A DNA stretch of 46,045 nt from UMGS1649 sp045652705 (GCA_045652705.1 JAZRUV010000027.1:1-46045), one strand, 5' to 3'. Positions 23,817 through 32,449 are shown, counted from the stretch's first letter. The notes: generated from the sequence alone by a model not told the origin. Numbers and translations are program-made.

Positions 23817-24587
23817 TTATTTCTTTTTCTTCTTATATTTTTTATATCCTAGATATCCTAGTCCACAAACACCACTTGTTATTAACAAATCACCCAAACC
23901 TATATCATCCTGCTTGGTTTGTTCTAACACAGGATTTTGTACAGTTAGCTCAGTAGGTGTATCATTTTTACTTCCTATTATATCTTCTTCATATATAACA
24001 TTTTCAACATTATTACTAGAAGTTATAACAACTTGTTCCTCTTCACGAATAACAACAACCGTATATGTTTTCTTTATTCCATCTTCTGCCGTAACTTCAA
24101 TATTTATTTTATTTTCACCAATCTCTAAATCTATTTGTTTTTCATAATCTACTTTAGCTGCAGAATGCTTTGCTGTTACATATAAAGTTATACTTTGATT
24201 ATACGTTGTATATTCTAGTTTATCCAAATCTATTTTCTTTCCGTCTATTTCAATACTTTTTAACGAATTATCTGAACTTTTAGTAACTGTTGTTTTCTTT
24301 GTATTGTTAGTTGATGATGTAGAATTTTTAGTTGTAGTTTTTGTATTAGTAGTTGTTGATGTTGATTTCTTAGTTGTGGACGTTTTTGTATTTGATTTAT
24401 TTGACGTTGTTGTCTTTTCACTTGAACTTCCATCATGGCAATGATACTCGCCTGTTTTTAGACCATACTTTGAACAGTTTGTTCTGCATGTGTGACAACC
24501 ATTAGAATCAGTTCTCCCAGGATGAGCAAAAACACCATTGCATGCAATTAATAATGTTGTTAATATAATAGCTATTCTCTTTTTCAT
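23817..24587 (-). CDS. Secreted YHYH-motif protein with cadherin-like domain and C-terminal membrane anchor
   Basis: 256 residues: signal peptide (1-21, ending VFA), then HPGRTDSNGCHTCRTNCSKYG and TGEYHCH, the metal-binding-looking YHYH domain, a Ser/Thr/Lys-rich linker (about 55-108, wall-spanning type), a cadherin-like beta-sandwich (about 109-182, LKSIEIDGKKIDLDKLEYT to KKTYTVVVIRE), and a C-terminal short hydrophobic segment followed by a Lys-rich tail. The same cadherin-like domain occurs four times in the protein at 38764-40503. Probably a cell-wall surface protein. Upstream it has a TGTCGAA-type tandem box. Ribosome site weak (GGTGA). Confidence 0.8.
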   Translation of the reverse strand: MKKRIAIILTTLLIACNGVFAHPGRTDSNGCHTCRTNCSKYGLKTGEYHCHDGSSSEKTTTSNKSNTKTSTTKKSTSTTTNTKTTTKNSTSSTNNTKKTTVTKSSDNSLKSIEIDGKKIDLDKLEYTTYNQSITLYVTAKHSAAKVDYEKQIDLEIGENKINIEVTAEDGIKKTYTVVVIREEEQVVITSSNNVENVIYEEDIIGSKNDTPTELTVQNPVLEQTKQDDIGLGDLLITSGVCGLGYLGYKKYKKKKK

Positions 24588-24616
24588 AAATTCACCATAT
24601 ACCCTTTCACAACTAT

Positions 24617-24650
24617 ATTATATATCTACCTTTTGTCGAATTTTGTCGTT
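24617..24650 (-). promoter_or_regulatory. Promoter with tandem TGTCGAA/TGTCGTT boxes upstream of the YHYH protein
   Basis: Plus strand TGTCGAA (24634-24640) and TGTCGTT (24644-24650), 10-bp direct repeat. Minus strand TATAAT (-10) at 24617-24622. The boxes are 12 and 22 bases from the -10, one helical turn closer than at the two sites in the 12-15 kb region. The divergent gene at 24736 could also be affected. Confidence 0.5.
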
Positions 24651-24697
24651 TTATGTATATTGCTATCACTATTTAATTTGTTAAAACTCCCCCAAAT

Positions 24698-24726
24698 TTG
24701 ACAAACTCCCCTTCCCCTTGTATACT
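24698..24726 (+). promoter_or_regulatory. Near-consensus promoter that predicts a leaderless mRNA
   Basis: TTGACA (24698-24703), exactly 17 bases, TATACT (24721-24726). A start about 7 bases downstream falls near 24733, 3 bases before the ATG at 24736. No ribosome site fits. Confidence 0.7.
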
Positions 24727-24735
24727 TTAATTATT

Positions 24736-25629
24736 ATGAAATTAGAATATAAAGTAAATGAATTAACCAAATATACAAATATACGTCAAGTATTAATAAA
24801 TGAATTCAACTTATCTAACAGATTAATACTAAGACTTAAAAGAGCAAATCAAATATATTTAAATGGTATTCCTACATATATTCATCATGAACTAAATATA
24901 AATGACATGGTGTCTATAGATATATCTTTTGAAGAAGAATGTGATAATATTTTGCCTACAAAAATGGATTTGGATATTCTATATGAAGATGATGGATTGC
25001 TTATTGTAAATAAAGGTCCCAACATACCTGTTCACCCATCACTTAATCATTATGAAGATAGTTTATCTAATGGTGTTAAATATTACTTTGACTCTATAGG
25101 GCTTAAAAGAAAAATCCGCCCTATAAACCGTCTAGACAAAGATACATCTGGAATTGTGTTATTTGCTAAAAATGAATATATACAGGAATGCTTAATTAAA
25201 CAGATGAAAACAAATAAATTTGAAAAAGAATATCTTGCTTTAGTTGATGGTATTGTTACTAAAGATAAAAAAAATATAATAGCCCCTATTGCAAGAAAAG
25301 ATAATAGTATTATTGAAAGATGTGTAAGAGGTGACGGAGATTATGCCGAAACAGATATTGAGCTGCTAGATACATATGAAAACTACTCATTAATTAAATG
25401 CAAATTAAAAACTGGTAGAACTCATCAAATACGCGTACACACAAATTACATTGGTCACCCAATCCTTGGTGATACATTATATGGAAAGTCTTCTAGTTTA
25501 ATTAATAGACAAGCTCTACATGCATATAAAGTAAAATTTGTTCATCCCGTAACTAAACTCCCAATGCAAATTGAATGTGACTTGCCACAAGATATTATTT
25601 CTTTAGTATACACTAACACTACTAAGTAA
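24736..25629 (+). CDS. RluA-family 23S rRNA/tRNA pseudouridine synthase
   Basis: 297 residues from ATG 24736 (MKLEYKVNELTKYTN). Residues 1-65 resemble an S4 RNA-binding domain. The catalytic domain has the RluA motif NRLDKDTSG with catalytic D134, then ILYEDDGLLIVNKGPNIPVHPS and LKTGRTHQIRVH, all conserved. It isomerises uridine to pseudouridine in structured RNA, most likely RluD/RluC-like in 23S rRNA. The preferred start has no Shine-Dalgarno; the strong promoter almost abuts the ATG, so translation should be leaderless. Gene ends at a perfect bidirectional terminator. Confidence 0.92.
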   Translation: MKLEYKVNELTKYTNIRQVLINEFNLSNRLILRLKRANQIYLNGIPTYIHHELNINDMVSIDISFEEECDNILPTKMDLDILYEDDGLLIVNKGPNIPVHPSLNHYEDSLSNGVKYYFDSIGLKRKIRPINRLDKDTSGIVLFAKNEYIQECLIKQMKTNKFEKEYLALVDGIVTKDKKNIIAPIARKDNSIIERCVRGDGDYAETDIELLDTYENYSLIKCKLKTGRTHQIRVHTNYIGHPILGDTLYGKSSSLINRQALHAYKVKFVHPVTKLPMQIECDLPQDIISLVYTNTTK

Positions 25630-25638
25630 CGTTAGCAT

Positions 25639-25679
25639 AAAAATATTCACTAGAAGTAAATCTTCTAGTGAATATTTTT
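25639..25679. terminator. Bidirectional terminator
   Basis: Perfect 18-bp stem AAAAATATTCACTAGAAG / CTTCTAGTGAATATTTTT with a 5-base loop and A/T tracts on both sides, between convergent genes. Confidence 0.85.
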
Positions 25680-25692
25680 GATTATATGCATA

Positions 25693-26136
25693 TTACAAAT
25701 TATTAGTCGCATCATCTTGTATCTCTCTATCTTCTAAGTCCTCACTAAATCTTAATACATAACCATTTGGGTCTTGCACTAAAAATTCTTTACAGCCCAT
25801 TAGAACATTATCTTTTCTATACCAATGTTCTTCCATTTCTACAAAAATTGTATAATTGTTTTCTTTTAATCTGCTATATATTTCATCTATATTAGTTACA
25901 TCTATTTGAAAATTTATACCATTGCCTAAAGGATACTCTAGTTTTGCTACTTGCCATTTATTATTTTCCAAATCTAATTCTTGTATCATTAATTGAACTC
26001 GTTCCATTTGAAGAAAAGCAAACCTATCCTCTTCTCTTGTGTATACTATTTCAAATCCTATAAGCTTTGTATAAAAGTTTAAGCTTTTCTCTAAATCAAA
26101 AACGTCCAATTCAGGTATCATCTGATTCCACTCCAT
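25693..26136 (-). CDS. Glyoxalase/bleomycin-resistance (VOC) superfamily protein
   Basis: 147 residues from MEWNQMIPELDVFDLEKSLN, with GGAGGA before the ATG. The two VOC half-domains are visible: MIPELDVFDLEKSLNFYTKLIGF and ...INFQIDVTNIDEIYSRLKENN..., with EFLVQDPNGYVLRFSE at the end. The two internal repeats, and a lack of extra domains, fit bleomycin-resistance-like and small-molecule-binding members rather than classical glyoxalase I. It sits directly downstream of the biosynthetic operon but has its own ribosome site and lies after a terminator. A resistance role is possible, not shown. Confidence 0.75.
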   Translation of the reverse strand: MEWNQMIPELDVFDLEKSLNFYTKLIGFEIVYTREEDRFAFLQMERVQLMIQELDLENNKWQVAKLEYPLGNGINFQIDVTNIDEIYSRLKENNYTIFVEMEEHWYRKDNVLMGCKEFLVQDPNGYVLRFSEDLEDREIQDDATNNL

Positions 26137-26226
26137 ATTGTTCCTCCTATTTATGAGGCTATTATACAATAAAGTGTGGTACAAATCAACCTAATAACAC
26201 CTAAAAAACATTCCATTTGGCAAAAA

Positions 26227-26256
26227 AGAAAACCCGTTAAATTTAACAGGTTTTCT
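26227..26256 (-). terminator. Terminator of the biosynthetic operon
   Basis: Long palindrome AGAAAACC-x-GTTAAA / TTTAAC-x-GGTTTTCT. The single mismatch becomes a T.G wobble on the minus-strand RNA, which is followed by TTTTTT. It directly follows the decarboxylase gene. Confidence 0.85.
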
Positions 26257-26265
26257 TTTTATTTT

Positions 26266-27477
26266 TTACTCTACGATAATTTCAAGAGGCATTTCATGGC
26301 TTAAGAACCACAACGTCGATGCACTATAGCAATATGCTCCCGATTGAGTAAGCACTACAATATCTCCAATCTCTGCATGCTCTATAAATTCATCCCAAGA
26401 TATCTTGTCTTCTGTCATGCAAAGCGGACCTTCAATATCTACAGTCTCATTGTTTACTTCAAGTTGCGCTTCATAAAGCTTAGGAGTATTAGTGTTAATA
26501 ATGTATACCGGATGCTTTCTATCTGTAGCAATAGGAAGTCGCATATGATTAACACCACCTGCGGTCACTATATGTTTCATTCCCTTACACTCTTTGATGT
26601 CCACAATACGCGTAGCATAATATCCAGCGCTTCCCACAATAAACTTGCCAAGTTCCAAAATAATTTCTTTGTTTTCGAAAGAATATTTTGTAATCAATGT
26701 ATCTAAAGCTTTAAAATATGCTTTTGTATCAAAATGGCGTCCGGCTTTAGTATAATCAATTCCAAATCCACCACCAAAGTCAATTACCTCTACCTTACCA
26801 ACTCTATTTTCAGCCTGATTGACAAAATCAAAAACATAGTCCGCATATTTAATGAGAATATTATAGTCTAGTACGCCATCTGCTGCAAAAACATGAAATC
26901 CTTTAACACACAAGTGTTTCAAATCGTTAATGAGCTTAATATCTTCGTAGAACTTAGCTTGGTCAATTCCCATCTTTGTAGACATACCAGCCATATATTC
27001 AGATGCACCATCCAAATAATAATTGATATTTACTCTAACGAGAATATTTACCTTATCTATGCCAAGCATTTCAGCAATCCTATTTATTCTAATTGCTTCT
27101 ACAACCGATTCAACGTTGATAAATCTTAGTCCGCTCTTAACTGCTTCTGTTAATTCAGATTCAGTTTTGCCAGGCCCTGTAAAAAGCACTTTAGAATCAT
27201 CTTTAAGTCCAGCTGCCCTTGCCTTTTCAAGTTCACCAATAGATGCAATTTCAATACCAGCAACACCATTATTAGCCATAATATGCTTTAACACTGCATG
27301 ATTAGGATTTGCTTTCATCGCATAATATAGCGTAACATTGTTAAGCTTATAATTGTAAATTTCATCAATCCTTTTGGAAACTTCTTCTAAATCATATACA
27401 TAACAAGTAGGGTTAGCGATTACTTCTTGATTGCTGGAAAAAATATCGCATATATGCCGTTTCATTTTTTCATTCAT
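26266..27477 (-). CDS. PLP-dependent (fold III) amino-acid decarboxylase
   Basis: 403 residues of the ornithine/diaminopimelate/arginine decarboxylase group. PLP lysine K55 lies in LYYAMKANPN; the phosphate loop is VIDFGGGFGIDY; the C-terminal domain carries EGPLCMTEDKIS with the active cysteine. The usual EPGR at the PLP phosphate site reads ELGKF, an odd change. Fold III decarboxylases act on ornithine, lysine, arginine, diaminopimelate and related acids; the substrate is not readable. Last gene of the biosynthetic operon, separated from the ABC-F gene by 101 bases that hold an RNA hairpin. GGAGG precedes the ATG. Confidence 0.85.
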   Translation of the reverse strand: MNEKMKRHICDIFSSNQEVIANPTCYVYDLEEVSKRIDEIYNYKLNNVTLYYAMKANPNHAVLKHIMANNGVAGIEIASIGELEKARAAGLKDDSKVLFTGPGKTESELTEAVKSGLRFINVESVVEAIRINRIAEMLGIDKVNILVRVNINYYLDGASEYMAGMSTKMGIDQAKFYEDIKLINDLKHLCVKGFHVFAADGVLDYNILIKYADYVFDFVNQAENRVGKVEVIDFGGGFGIDYTKAGRHFDTKAYFKALDTLITKYSFENKEIILELGKFIVGSAGYYATRIVDIKECKGMKHIVTAGGVNHMRLPIATDRKHPVYIINTNTPKLYEAQLEVNNETVDIEGPLCMTEDKISWDEFIEHAEIGDIVVLTQSGAYCYSASTLWFLSHEMPLEIIVE

Positions 27478-27508
27478 AATATTACCTCCACTTGATTAAT
27501 AAACCTTC

Positions 27509-27547
27509 GACAGTGACATACATTTTGTTTTTTAGTATGCCACTGTC
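27509..27547 (-). other. Intercistronic RNA hairpin between ABC-F and decarboxylase genes
   Basis: GACAGTG-x-CATAC / GTATG-x-CACTGTC. The middle position is a G.U wobble only on the minus strand, giving a continuous 13-bp stem in that RNA, with a 13-base loop. No U-run follows, so processing or mRNA stabilisation is more likely than termination. Confidence 0.55.
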
Positions 27548-27578
27548 TTTCGTTTATTATTTTTAATTCGTACAGGTC

Positions 27579-29201
27579 TTAGTCGTGTTTTTTGTGCTCA
27601 TAGTAATAGTCATAATCTCCCATGTAGGTTACAAACTTACCCTCCTCCAATTCCACAACCTTATTAGCTACTTTATTAATAAAATAACGGTCATGAGAAA
27701 CAAAGAGAAGTGTACCAACAAATTCATTCAAAGCCTCTTCTAACACTTCACGATTTTTTACGTCGAGATGGTTTGTAGGCTCATCAAGAACAAGGAAATT
27801 TACACCATCTTGCACTAACTCTGCAAATTTAAGTTTAACCTTCTCTCCGCCAGATAATGCAGAAATGCGTTTGTGTACCTCTTCACCATAAAAATGGAAT
27901 GATGCAAGTACAGAATAAGCTTTGGTTGTTGTTCCACTGAAATGACGTTGAAACTCTTCAAGTATAGTAATGCTCTCATCTTCGAACTGAACATGTTGTG
28001 GTAGATAGCCAATTTTTACATTGCTTCCTAATTCCACTATACCTTCATACCCTTCAAGCATTCCTAATACAATTTTCAACACAGTAGTTTTTCCAGACCC
28101 ATTTTTACCAATTAAGCAAACCTTGTCTTGGTATTTAAGTTCTAAGTCAGCTCCACAAATTATGACGTCATCATCGTAAGCAAAACTTAAATCTTGAATT
28201 TTCAAGACTTTTTTTCCAGACCTTGCCTCTTGGTTAAATGTGAGCGCCATATCTTTGGCCACTTTAGGTCTATCTACTTTATCCATTTCTTCAATACGTC
28301 TTTCAAGCTGTTTAGCAACCCTATATGCTTTTTCTGAACTTTGAGCACCCCAACTTCTATTCTTACGAATAGTTTCTTCCATATCTGCAATTTTCTTTTG
28401 TTGAGTAACGTAAGCCTGCTCCTGAAGTTCACGTTCAGCCTTATACGCTTCAACATACTTGGTATAATTTCCAACATATGCCTTTACTTTTCCATCAGAA
28501 ATTGCAAATACTTTTCCTATAGTCTTATCCAAAAAGTATCTATCATGAGAAATCAAAATTACAGAACCTGTATATGATTTAATGAAATTTTCCAGCCATA
28601 CCAGTGTAGGAATATCCAGGTGATTTGTTGGCTCATCTAAAAGAAGAATATCTGGTTCATTCAGTAAGAGGCGGGTCAAACAACAAATTGTCTTTTGTCC
28701 TCCACTCAAAGACATATACTCTTGGTCTAAAAACTCAGTAATTTTCAAGTTAGCTGCCATTTTTTCAATATTAGCTTCTACTTCATAACCACCCATGTTC
28801 ATAAACATATCCTGAGCTTTGCCATAAGAATTAAGGACTTTATTTAACTCTTCTTCAGATATATCACTATCTGCCATTTTCTTTTCAAGTTCAGATATTC
28901 TAGCCTGAATATTTGAGATTTCGCCAAACGCTGTTCTTAAAAAATCTCTTACAGTTACACCACGTTCTTGTTCAGGTGCTATTTGTGTCAAAAATCCTAC
29001 AGTAGCATTTCTTCTTTTGCTAACAGTACCGCTAGAAGGAGTTTCAATTCCGGCTATAATGTTGAATATAGAAGTTTTGCCAGCTCCGTTACCACCAATA
29101 ATAGCAACCTTATCTCCACTGTTTACTTGAAATGTTACTCCATCAAGTACATTCTTAAACCCGTAATTTAAAGTAACATTACTAATTTCAAGATCTAACA
29201 T
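27579..29201 (-). CDS. ABC-F family ATPase (translation factor, probable ribosome protection / self-resistance)
   Basis: 540 residues, two ABC domains and no membrane domain. Walker A sites are GGNGAGKT (36-43) and GKNGSGKT in the second half. Signature motifs LSGGQKTICCLTRLLL and LSGGEKVKLKFAELV, and both DEPTNHLD. A charged linker of about 70 residues (around 240-310) separates them, as in ABC-F proteins, where it enters the ribosomal E site. Members include antibiotic-resistance factors (Msr, Vga, Lsa, OptrA) and housekeeping EttA/Uup. Placement inside a biosynthetic operon favours self-protection. GGAG precedes the ATG. Confidence 0.9.
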   Translation of the reverse strand: MLDLEISNVTLNYGFKNVLDGVTFQVNSGDKVAIIGGNGAGKTSIFNIIAGIETPSSGTVSKRRNATVGFLTQIAPEQERGVTVRDFLRTAFGEISNIQARISELEKKMADSDISEEELNKVLNSYGKAQDMFMNMGGYEVEANIEKMAANLKITEFLDQEYMSLSGGQKTICCLTRLLLNEPDILLLDEPTNHLDIPTLVWLENFIKSYTGSVILISHDRYFLDKTIGKVFAISDGKVKAYVGNYTKYVEAYKAERELQEQAYVTQQKKIADMEETIRKNRSWGAQSSEKAYRVAKQLERRIEEMDKVDRPKVAKDMALTFNQEARSGKKVLKIQDLSFAYDDDVIICGADLELKYQDKVCLIGKNGSGKTTVLKIVLGMLEGYEGIVELGSNVKIGYLPQHVQFEDESITILEEFQRHFSGTTTKAYSVLASFHFYGEEVHKRISALSGGEKVKLKFAELVQDGVNFLVLDEPTNHLDVKNREVLEEALNEFVGTLLFVSHDRYFINKVANKVVELEEGKFVTYMGDYDYYYEHKKHD

Positions 29202-29216
29202 TACAGTTTCTCCTTT

Positions 29217-30086
29217 CTACTTTTTCGAGTGTATATAATGCATGCACTCCATTATGATGTTTACTACTACTAGTCCCGTAATAGTAGCACCCTCACATAA
29301 AGGATTATACTCTACAATATCCATTCCTACAACCTCTTTTGCATAAGAAATTATATTTTTTAGATATTCTAGTGTTTCTTCATATGAGGGGCCTCCTGGT
29401 TCTGGACAATTCGTAGCAGGTGCAACTGCAGGATTAAGGAAATCCATATCGAAAGAGATATATACTTTCTTGCCTTTTACTTGTTCTAAAACATAGTTAA
29501 GACTAGAAGATATATCTTTATACAGGATCACCATATTCCCATCAGCAACAGTTTGTTTGATAGCGGGACCAGAGTTTAAATTACCTCTAAGACCGAAATG
29601 CATTATTTTCTCCACTTTATCTAATTTAGAAATCTCATTCATCACAGAGCCATGCGGATATTCATAATACTCATCAATATAATCGCTATGAGCATCAAAC
29701 TGAATAATGACAATGTCATCATGTGAATTTAAGATGTTCTTTACAATTGGATAACTTACACTATGGTCTCCACCAACAAAAATTGGAACACAGCCGCTTT
29801 CAAGTTTAATGTTCGCCAATTTATCTTCGAGTTCACTCAAATTAGCTGTTACATTTCCAGCATCGAAGGCTACAATTTTATTTAGGATAAAGCCTTGTTC
29901 TGCATTGTAGACTTTAAGCGGAAGATGACTCCCATCTGCATTTGCATACCTTTGGGACAGATTTCTCACATTATTTGCTGCACATTCGACTCCCGAAAGA
30001 TACTCTGCACTACAACATTCAATGCCTATAAAACAAAAATCTGCTTTCTGTTCGTTGGAATTAAGGTTAAGAAAAGTCTTTTGCAT
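29217..30086 (-). CDS. Arginase/agmatinase-family ureohydrolase
   Basis: 289 residues with the complete binuclear manganese set: GGDH108S, D131-A-H133-S-D135, H145 in YPHGSV, and SFD213-M-D215. The usual DP after this is NPAVAPATNCPEPGG. An acidic residue E-GATITG near the end is also typical. The family hydrolyses guanidino groups of arginine, agmatine, guanidinobutyrate or similar to urea and an amine. Substrate specificity cannot be assigned. Its start is 2 bases from the aminotransferase stop (GAGGAG site within the stop region), so it is co-translated. Confidence 0.9.
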   Translation of the reverse strand: MQKTFLNLNSNEQKADFCFIGIECCSAEYLSGVECAANNVRNLSQRYANADGSHLPLKVYNAEQGFILNKIVAFDAGNVTANLSELEDKLANIKLESGCVPIFVGGDHSVSYPIVKNILNSHDDIVIIQFDAHSDYIDEYYEYPHGSVMNEISKLDKVEKIMHFGLRGNLNSGPAIKQTVADGNMVILYKDISSSLNYVLEQVKGKKVYISFDMDFLNPAVAPATNCPEPGGPSYEETLEYLKNIISYAKEVVGMDIVEYNPLCEGATITGLVVVNIIMECMHYIHSKK

Positions 30087-30088
30087 GA

Positions 30089-31342
30089 TTAACTCTCCTC
30101 AAACAATTTAATAATTCTTTTAAGTCCATCCATAAACTGTTCATAGCTTCTTGAAATAGTCACTCTAAAGCTTAAATCCTCTAATGGTAGACCAAATACA
30201 TGGCCGGGAGTAACTAAAATATTCTCCTTTTCAAGAATATATACAAACAGTTCATGAGATGTAAAAACTCCTCTAGTATTGCATTGTTCTCTTCTTAAAG
30301 TAATATGCATTATATTGCCAGCATCAGGATAAACTACGTTTTCAACAACTGTACTTTTTTCATTTAGGTACTTATATGCAGCTTCAAACAAATCTATGAC
30401 CTGTTTATGATACTGTTTTTTCTCCATAATGTATTCCAGCGTTTCCAATGTAGTATCCCCTCTATCCACGTTGACCCTTTGAGTCATTTCAACAATTCCC
30501 AAAGCTTCTAAAAATGTTGAATTGGAGTAATTTGTAGCTTCACCTAATTCCAAAAGTCTCTCAATAAATTGAGGGTTCTTACAGACAGTCCAGCCACATC
30601 TTAAATCGCTAAGCTGAGGAATGTCCTTGCTAAATCCCTTTATTTTAATTAGTTTAGGATAATTGTTTGCAAGCTTAAAGATATTTACTCGTTTATTACA
30701 AAACATTGGAGCTTCTTCAAAGATTGCATCATATACAATATATATGTCACGCTCTATACAAAAGTCCACTATTTTCTTTAACTCATCTTCATCAATAAAC
30801 TTACATGCAGGATTAGCAGGATTAGTAATAAGAAGTGCAACCGTTTTTTCGGTATATGCTTTTTCTACATCTTCAAGTCTCATTTTATAGTCGTTTTCCT
30901 TGTCCATTAAAACAACACGTGGCACAAGACCATAAAATGTAAGACTTTTCATAAGTCCTGCATATGCTGGTACGGGATAAATAATTTCTGTGTCTTGAGC
31001 AAAATTATTCTCTTTAGCAATAATTTGAGCAATAAAATTCAATGTGCCTGTTGTACCATTACCACCTACTACCACATCGGATGCAGTTATTTCTTGTTGC
31101 TCAATATAAGATTCGTGAAGGGCAATAAGTTCTCTTAATTTACTCTTCCCTCCGGGATAAGAATATCCCCAGTCCATATCTTCATTAGGATCTTCTAATG
31201 TTCTGTATATCTCTTTCCTTATACAGGAAAACAGCGGAAATGTAAACCAATCCAGATTAGATGCGTCCATTAAAAGTGCTTTCCGTTCAAGACCGATATC
31301 AAAATATTCAGACATGGTAAGTTTATCATTATGCTCATTCAT
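30089..31342 (-). CDS. Class I/II PLP-dependent aminotransferase
   Basis: 417 residues from MNEHNDKLTMSEYFDIGLER, selected for GGAGG 8 bases upstream. It overlaps the end of the threonine-synthase-like gene by 8 bases (ATGAATGA). Fold-type I motifs: NPANPACKF with the PLP-ring Asn, YDAIFEEAP, PLP lysine K239 in GFSKDIPQLSDLRCGW, and the C-terminal arginine in RVTISR. Such enzymes transaminate amino acids or perform beta/gamma chemistry; capreomycidine synthase belongs to the same broad class. Which substrate is used is unknown. Confidence 0.88.
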   Translation of the reverse strand: MNEHNDKLTMSEYFDIGLERKALLMDASNLDWFTFPLFSCIRKEIYRTLEDPNEDMDWGYSYPGGKSKLRELIALHESYIEQQEITASDVVVGGNGTTGTLNFIAQIIAKENNFAQDTEIIYPVPAYAGLMKSLTFYGLVPRVVLMDKENDYKMRLEDVEKAYTEKTVALLITNPANPACKFIDEDELKKIVDFCIERDIYIVYDAIFEEAPMFCNKRVNIFKLANNYPKLIKIKGFSKDIPQLSDLRCGWTVCKNPQFIERLLELGEATNYSNSTFLEALGIVEMTQRVNVDRGDTTLETLEYIMEKKQYHKQVIDLFEAAYKYLNEKSTVVENVVYPDAGNIMHITLRREQCNTRGVFTSHELFVYILEKENILVTPGHVFGLPLEDLSFRVTISRSYEQFMDGLKRIIKLFEES

Positions 31343-32435
31343 CAATAATTCCTCCATTTCTGTTTTTACATGTAATAATAGCCACCATCTTTTCATCTAT
31401 ATGACCTTCCATTAATCTGTTAATAACAGGCATAACAGCAAGCGATGTGTAGTCATACTTTTCAGCGTACTCTGGATTTTGGGAAATAAAGTTATCAATT
31501 TCTCTATCACTTACTGAAACAAAAAATCCCTCTCCGCGTTCTACTATTTGATAAATGTTTTTATAATTAAAACAAGTATCATTTGAAATGATGGTTTTAG
31601 AGTCTACCGGTTCTTCTATTACATGTAGCCAACTATCATTTTGACTGGCCACTCCTTGAGCAATAGGATTGCCACCTTCAATTTCCACTATTGCAATTTT
31701 AGGCATTTTAGAAATAATTTTTCTTTCATACATTTCTTTAAATGCAAGATTTTGAGCAACTATGTTCATTCCACTACCACAAGGGAGTACAACAATGTCC
31801 GGCGTATCATTTAAATCACTAACTATTTCATACGCTAAAGTTCTAAGACCTAACATATATGACATATTAGTATTCAAGAATCCCCAAAACACTTCACAAT
31901 TATTTTCAAGGCAGTATTTCATATAGTCTTCATAACTTTTTATAAAATTTTCACTATAGAAAACTTCATCTGCCTGTGCAATAAGCTTCTTACTGCTTTC
32001 GTCTATAGACTTATGGACAAATACTAAAGATTCTATGCCATATTCCTTTGCATATCTAATAACAGAAATTGCACCGCTTCCACAGGAAACAACCGCAATC
32101 TTATTTTTTTTATGCATAAGAACTTCGTTCATGAGGTTTTCCATGCCTCTATCTTTGAAACTCCCGGTTGGATTTAAAGACTCATCCTTAATATAGATAT
32201 TTTTACCTAGGCAAATAAGTGGAGTGTTTCCAGAACTTAAGGTGGATTTTTTCACCCCTTTAGGGGTGATTACTTGTCCGAAGTCCCCAAAATCAATAGA
32301 AAACTCAGGCAAGTAATCTTTTATCCCCCAAAAGTTCGGCGGAACCAAATCAAGCTCAACTTCTTTATGCCTATGCGTTATTTGCTCTACAGGATAGTCA
32401 AATACCTTTCCACATAGTTTACAAATAAGCTTCAT
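31335..32435 (-). CDS. Threonine synthase-like PLP enzyme (fold II) with N-terminal Cys pair
   Basis: 366 residues from MKLICKLCGK, chosen for GAGGAG 7 bases upstream. PLP lysine K94 lies in SLNPTGSFKDRGMENLM, the classic threonine-synthase site. A C-terminal phosphate-binding loop follows around VVLPCGSGMNIVAQ. C5-x2-C8 at the N-terminus could be a zinc or Fe-S knuckle, seen in archaeal-type threonine synthases and related cysteate/diaminopropionate synthases. In this operon a beta- or gamma-replacement reaction to make an unusual amino acid is more likely than threonine synthesis, but that is inference. Confidence 0.85.
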   Translation of the reverse strand: MKLICKLCGKVFDYPVEQITHRHKEVELDLVPPNFWGIKDYLPEFSIDFGDFGQVITPKGVKKSTLSSGNTPLICLGKNIYIKDESLNPTGSFKDRGMENLMNEVLMHKKNKIAVVSCGSGAISVIRYAKEYGIESLVFVHKSIDESSKKLIAQADEVFYSENFIKSYEDYMKYCLENNCEVFWGFLNTNMSYMLGLRTLAYEIVSDLNDTPDIVVLPCGSGMNIVAQNLAFKEMYERKIISKMPKIAIVEIEGGNPIAQGVASQNDSWLHVIEEPVDSKTIISNDTCFNYKNIYQIVERGEGFFVSVSDREIDNFISQNPEYAEKYDYTSLAVMPVINRLMEGHIDEKMVAIITCKNRNGGIIDE

Positions 32436-32449
32436 AGTCACTCTCCTCG

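Noticed and set aside
27506..27512. Single TGTCGAA box near the decarboxylase gene
   Set aside because: It stands alone, is in the opposite orientation, and lies within a hairpin arm, so I did not count it with the tandem boxes.
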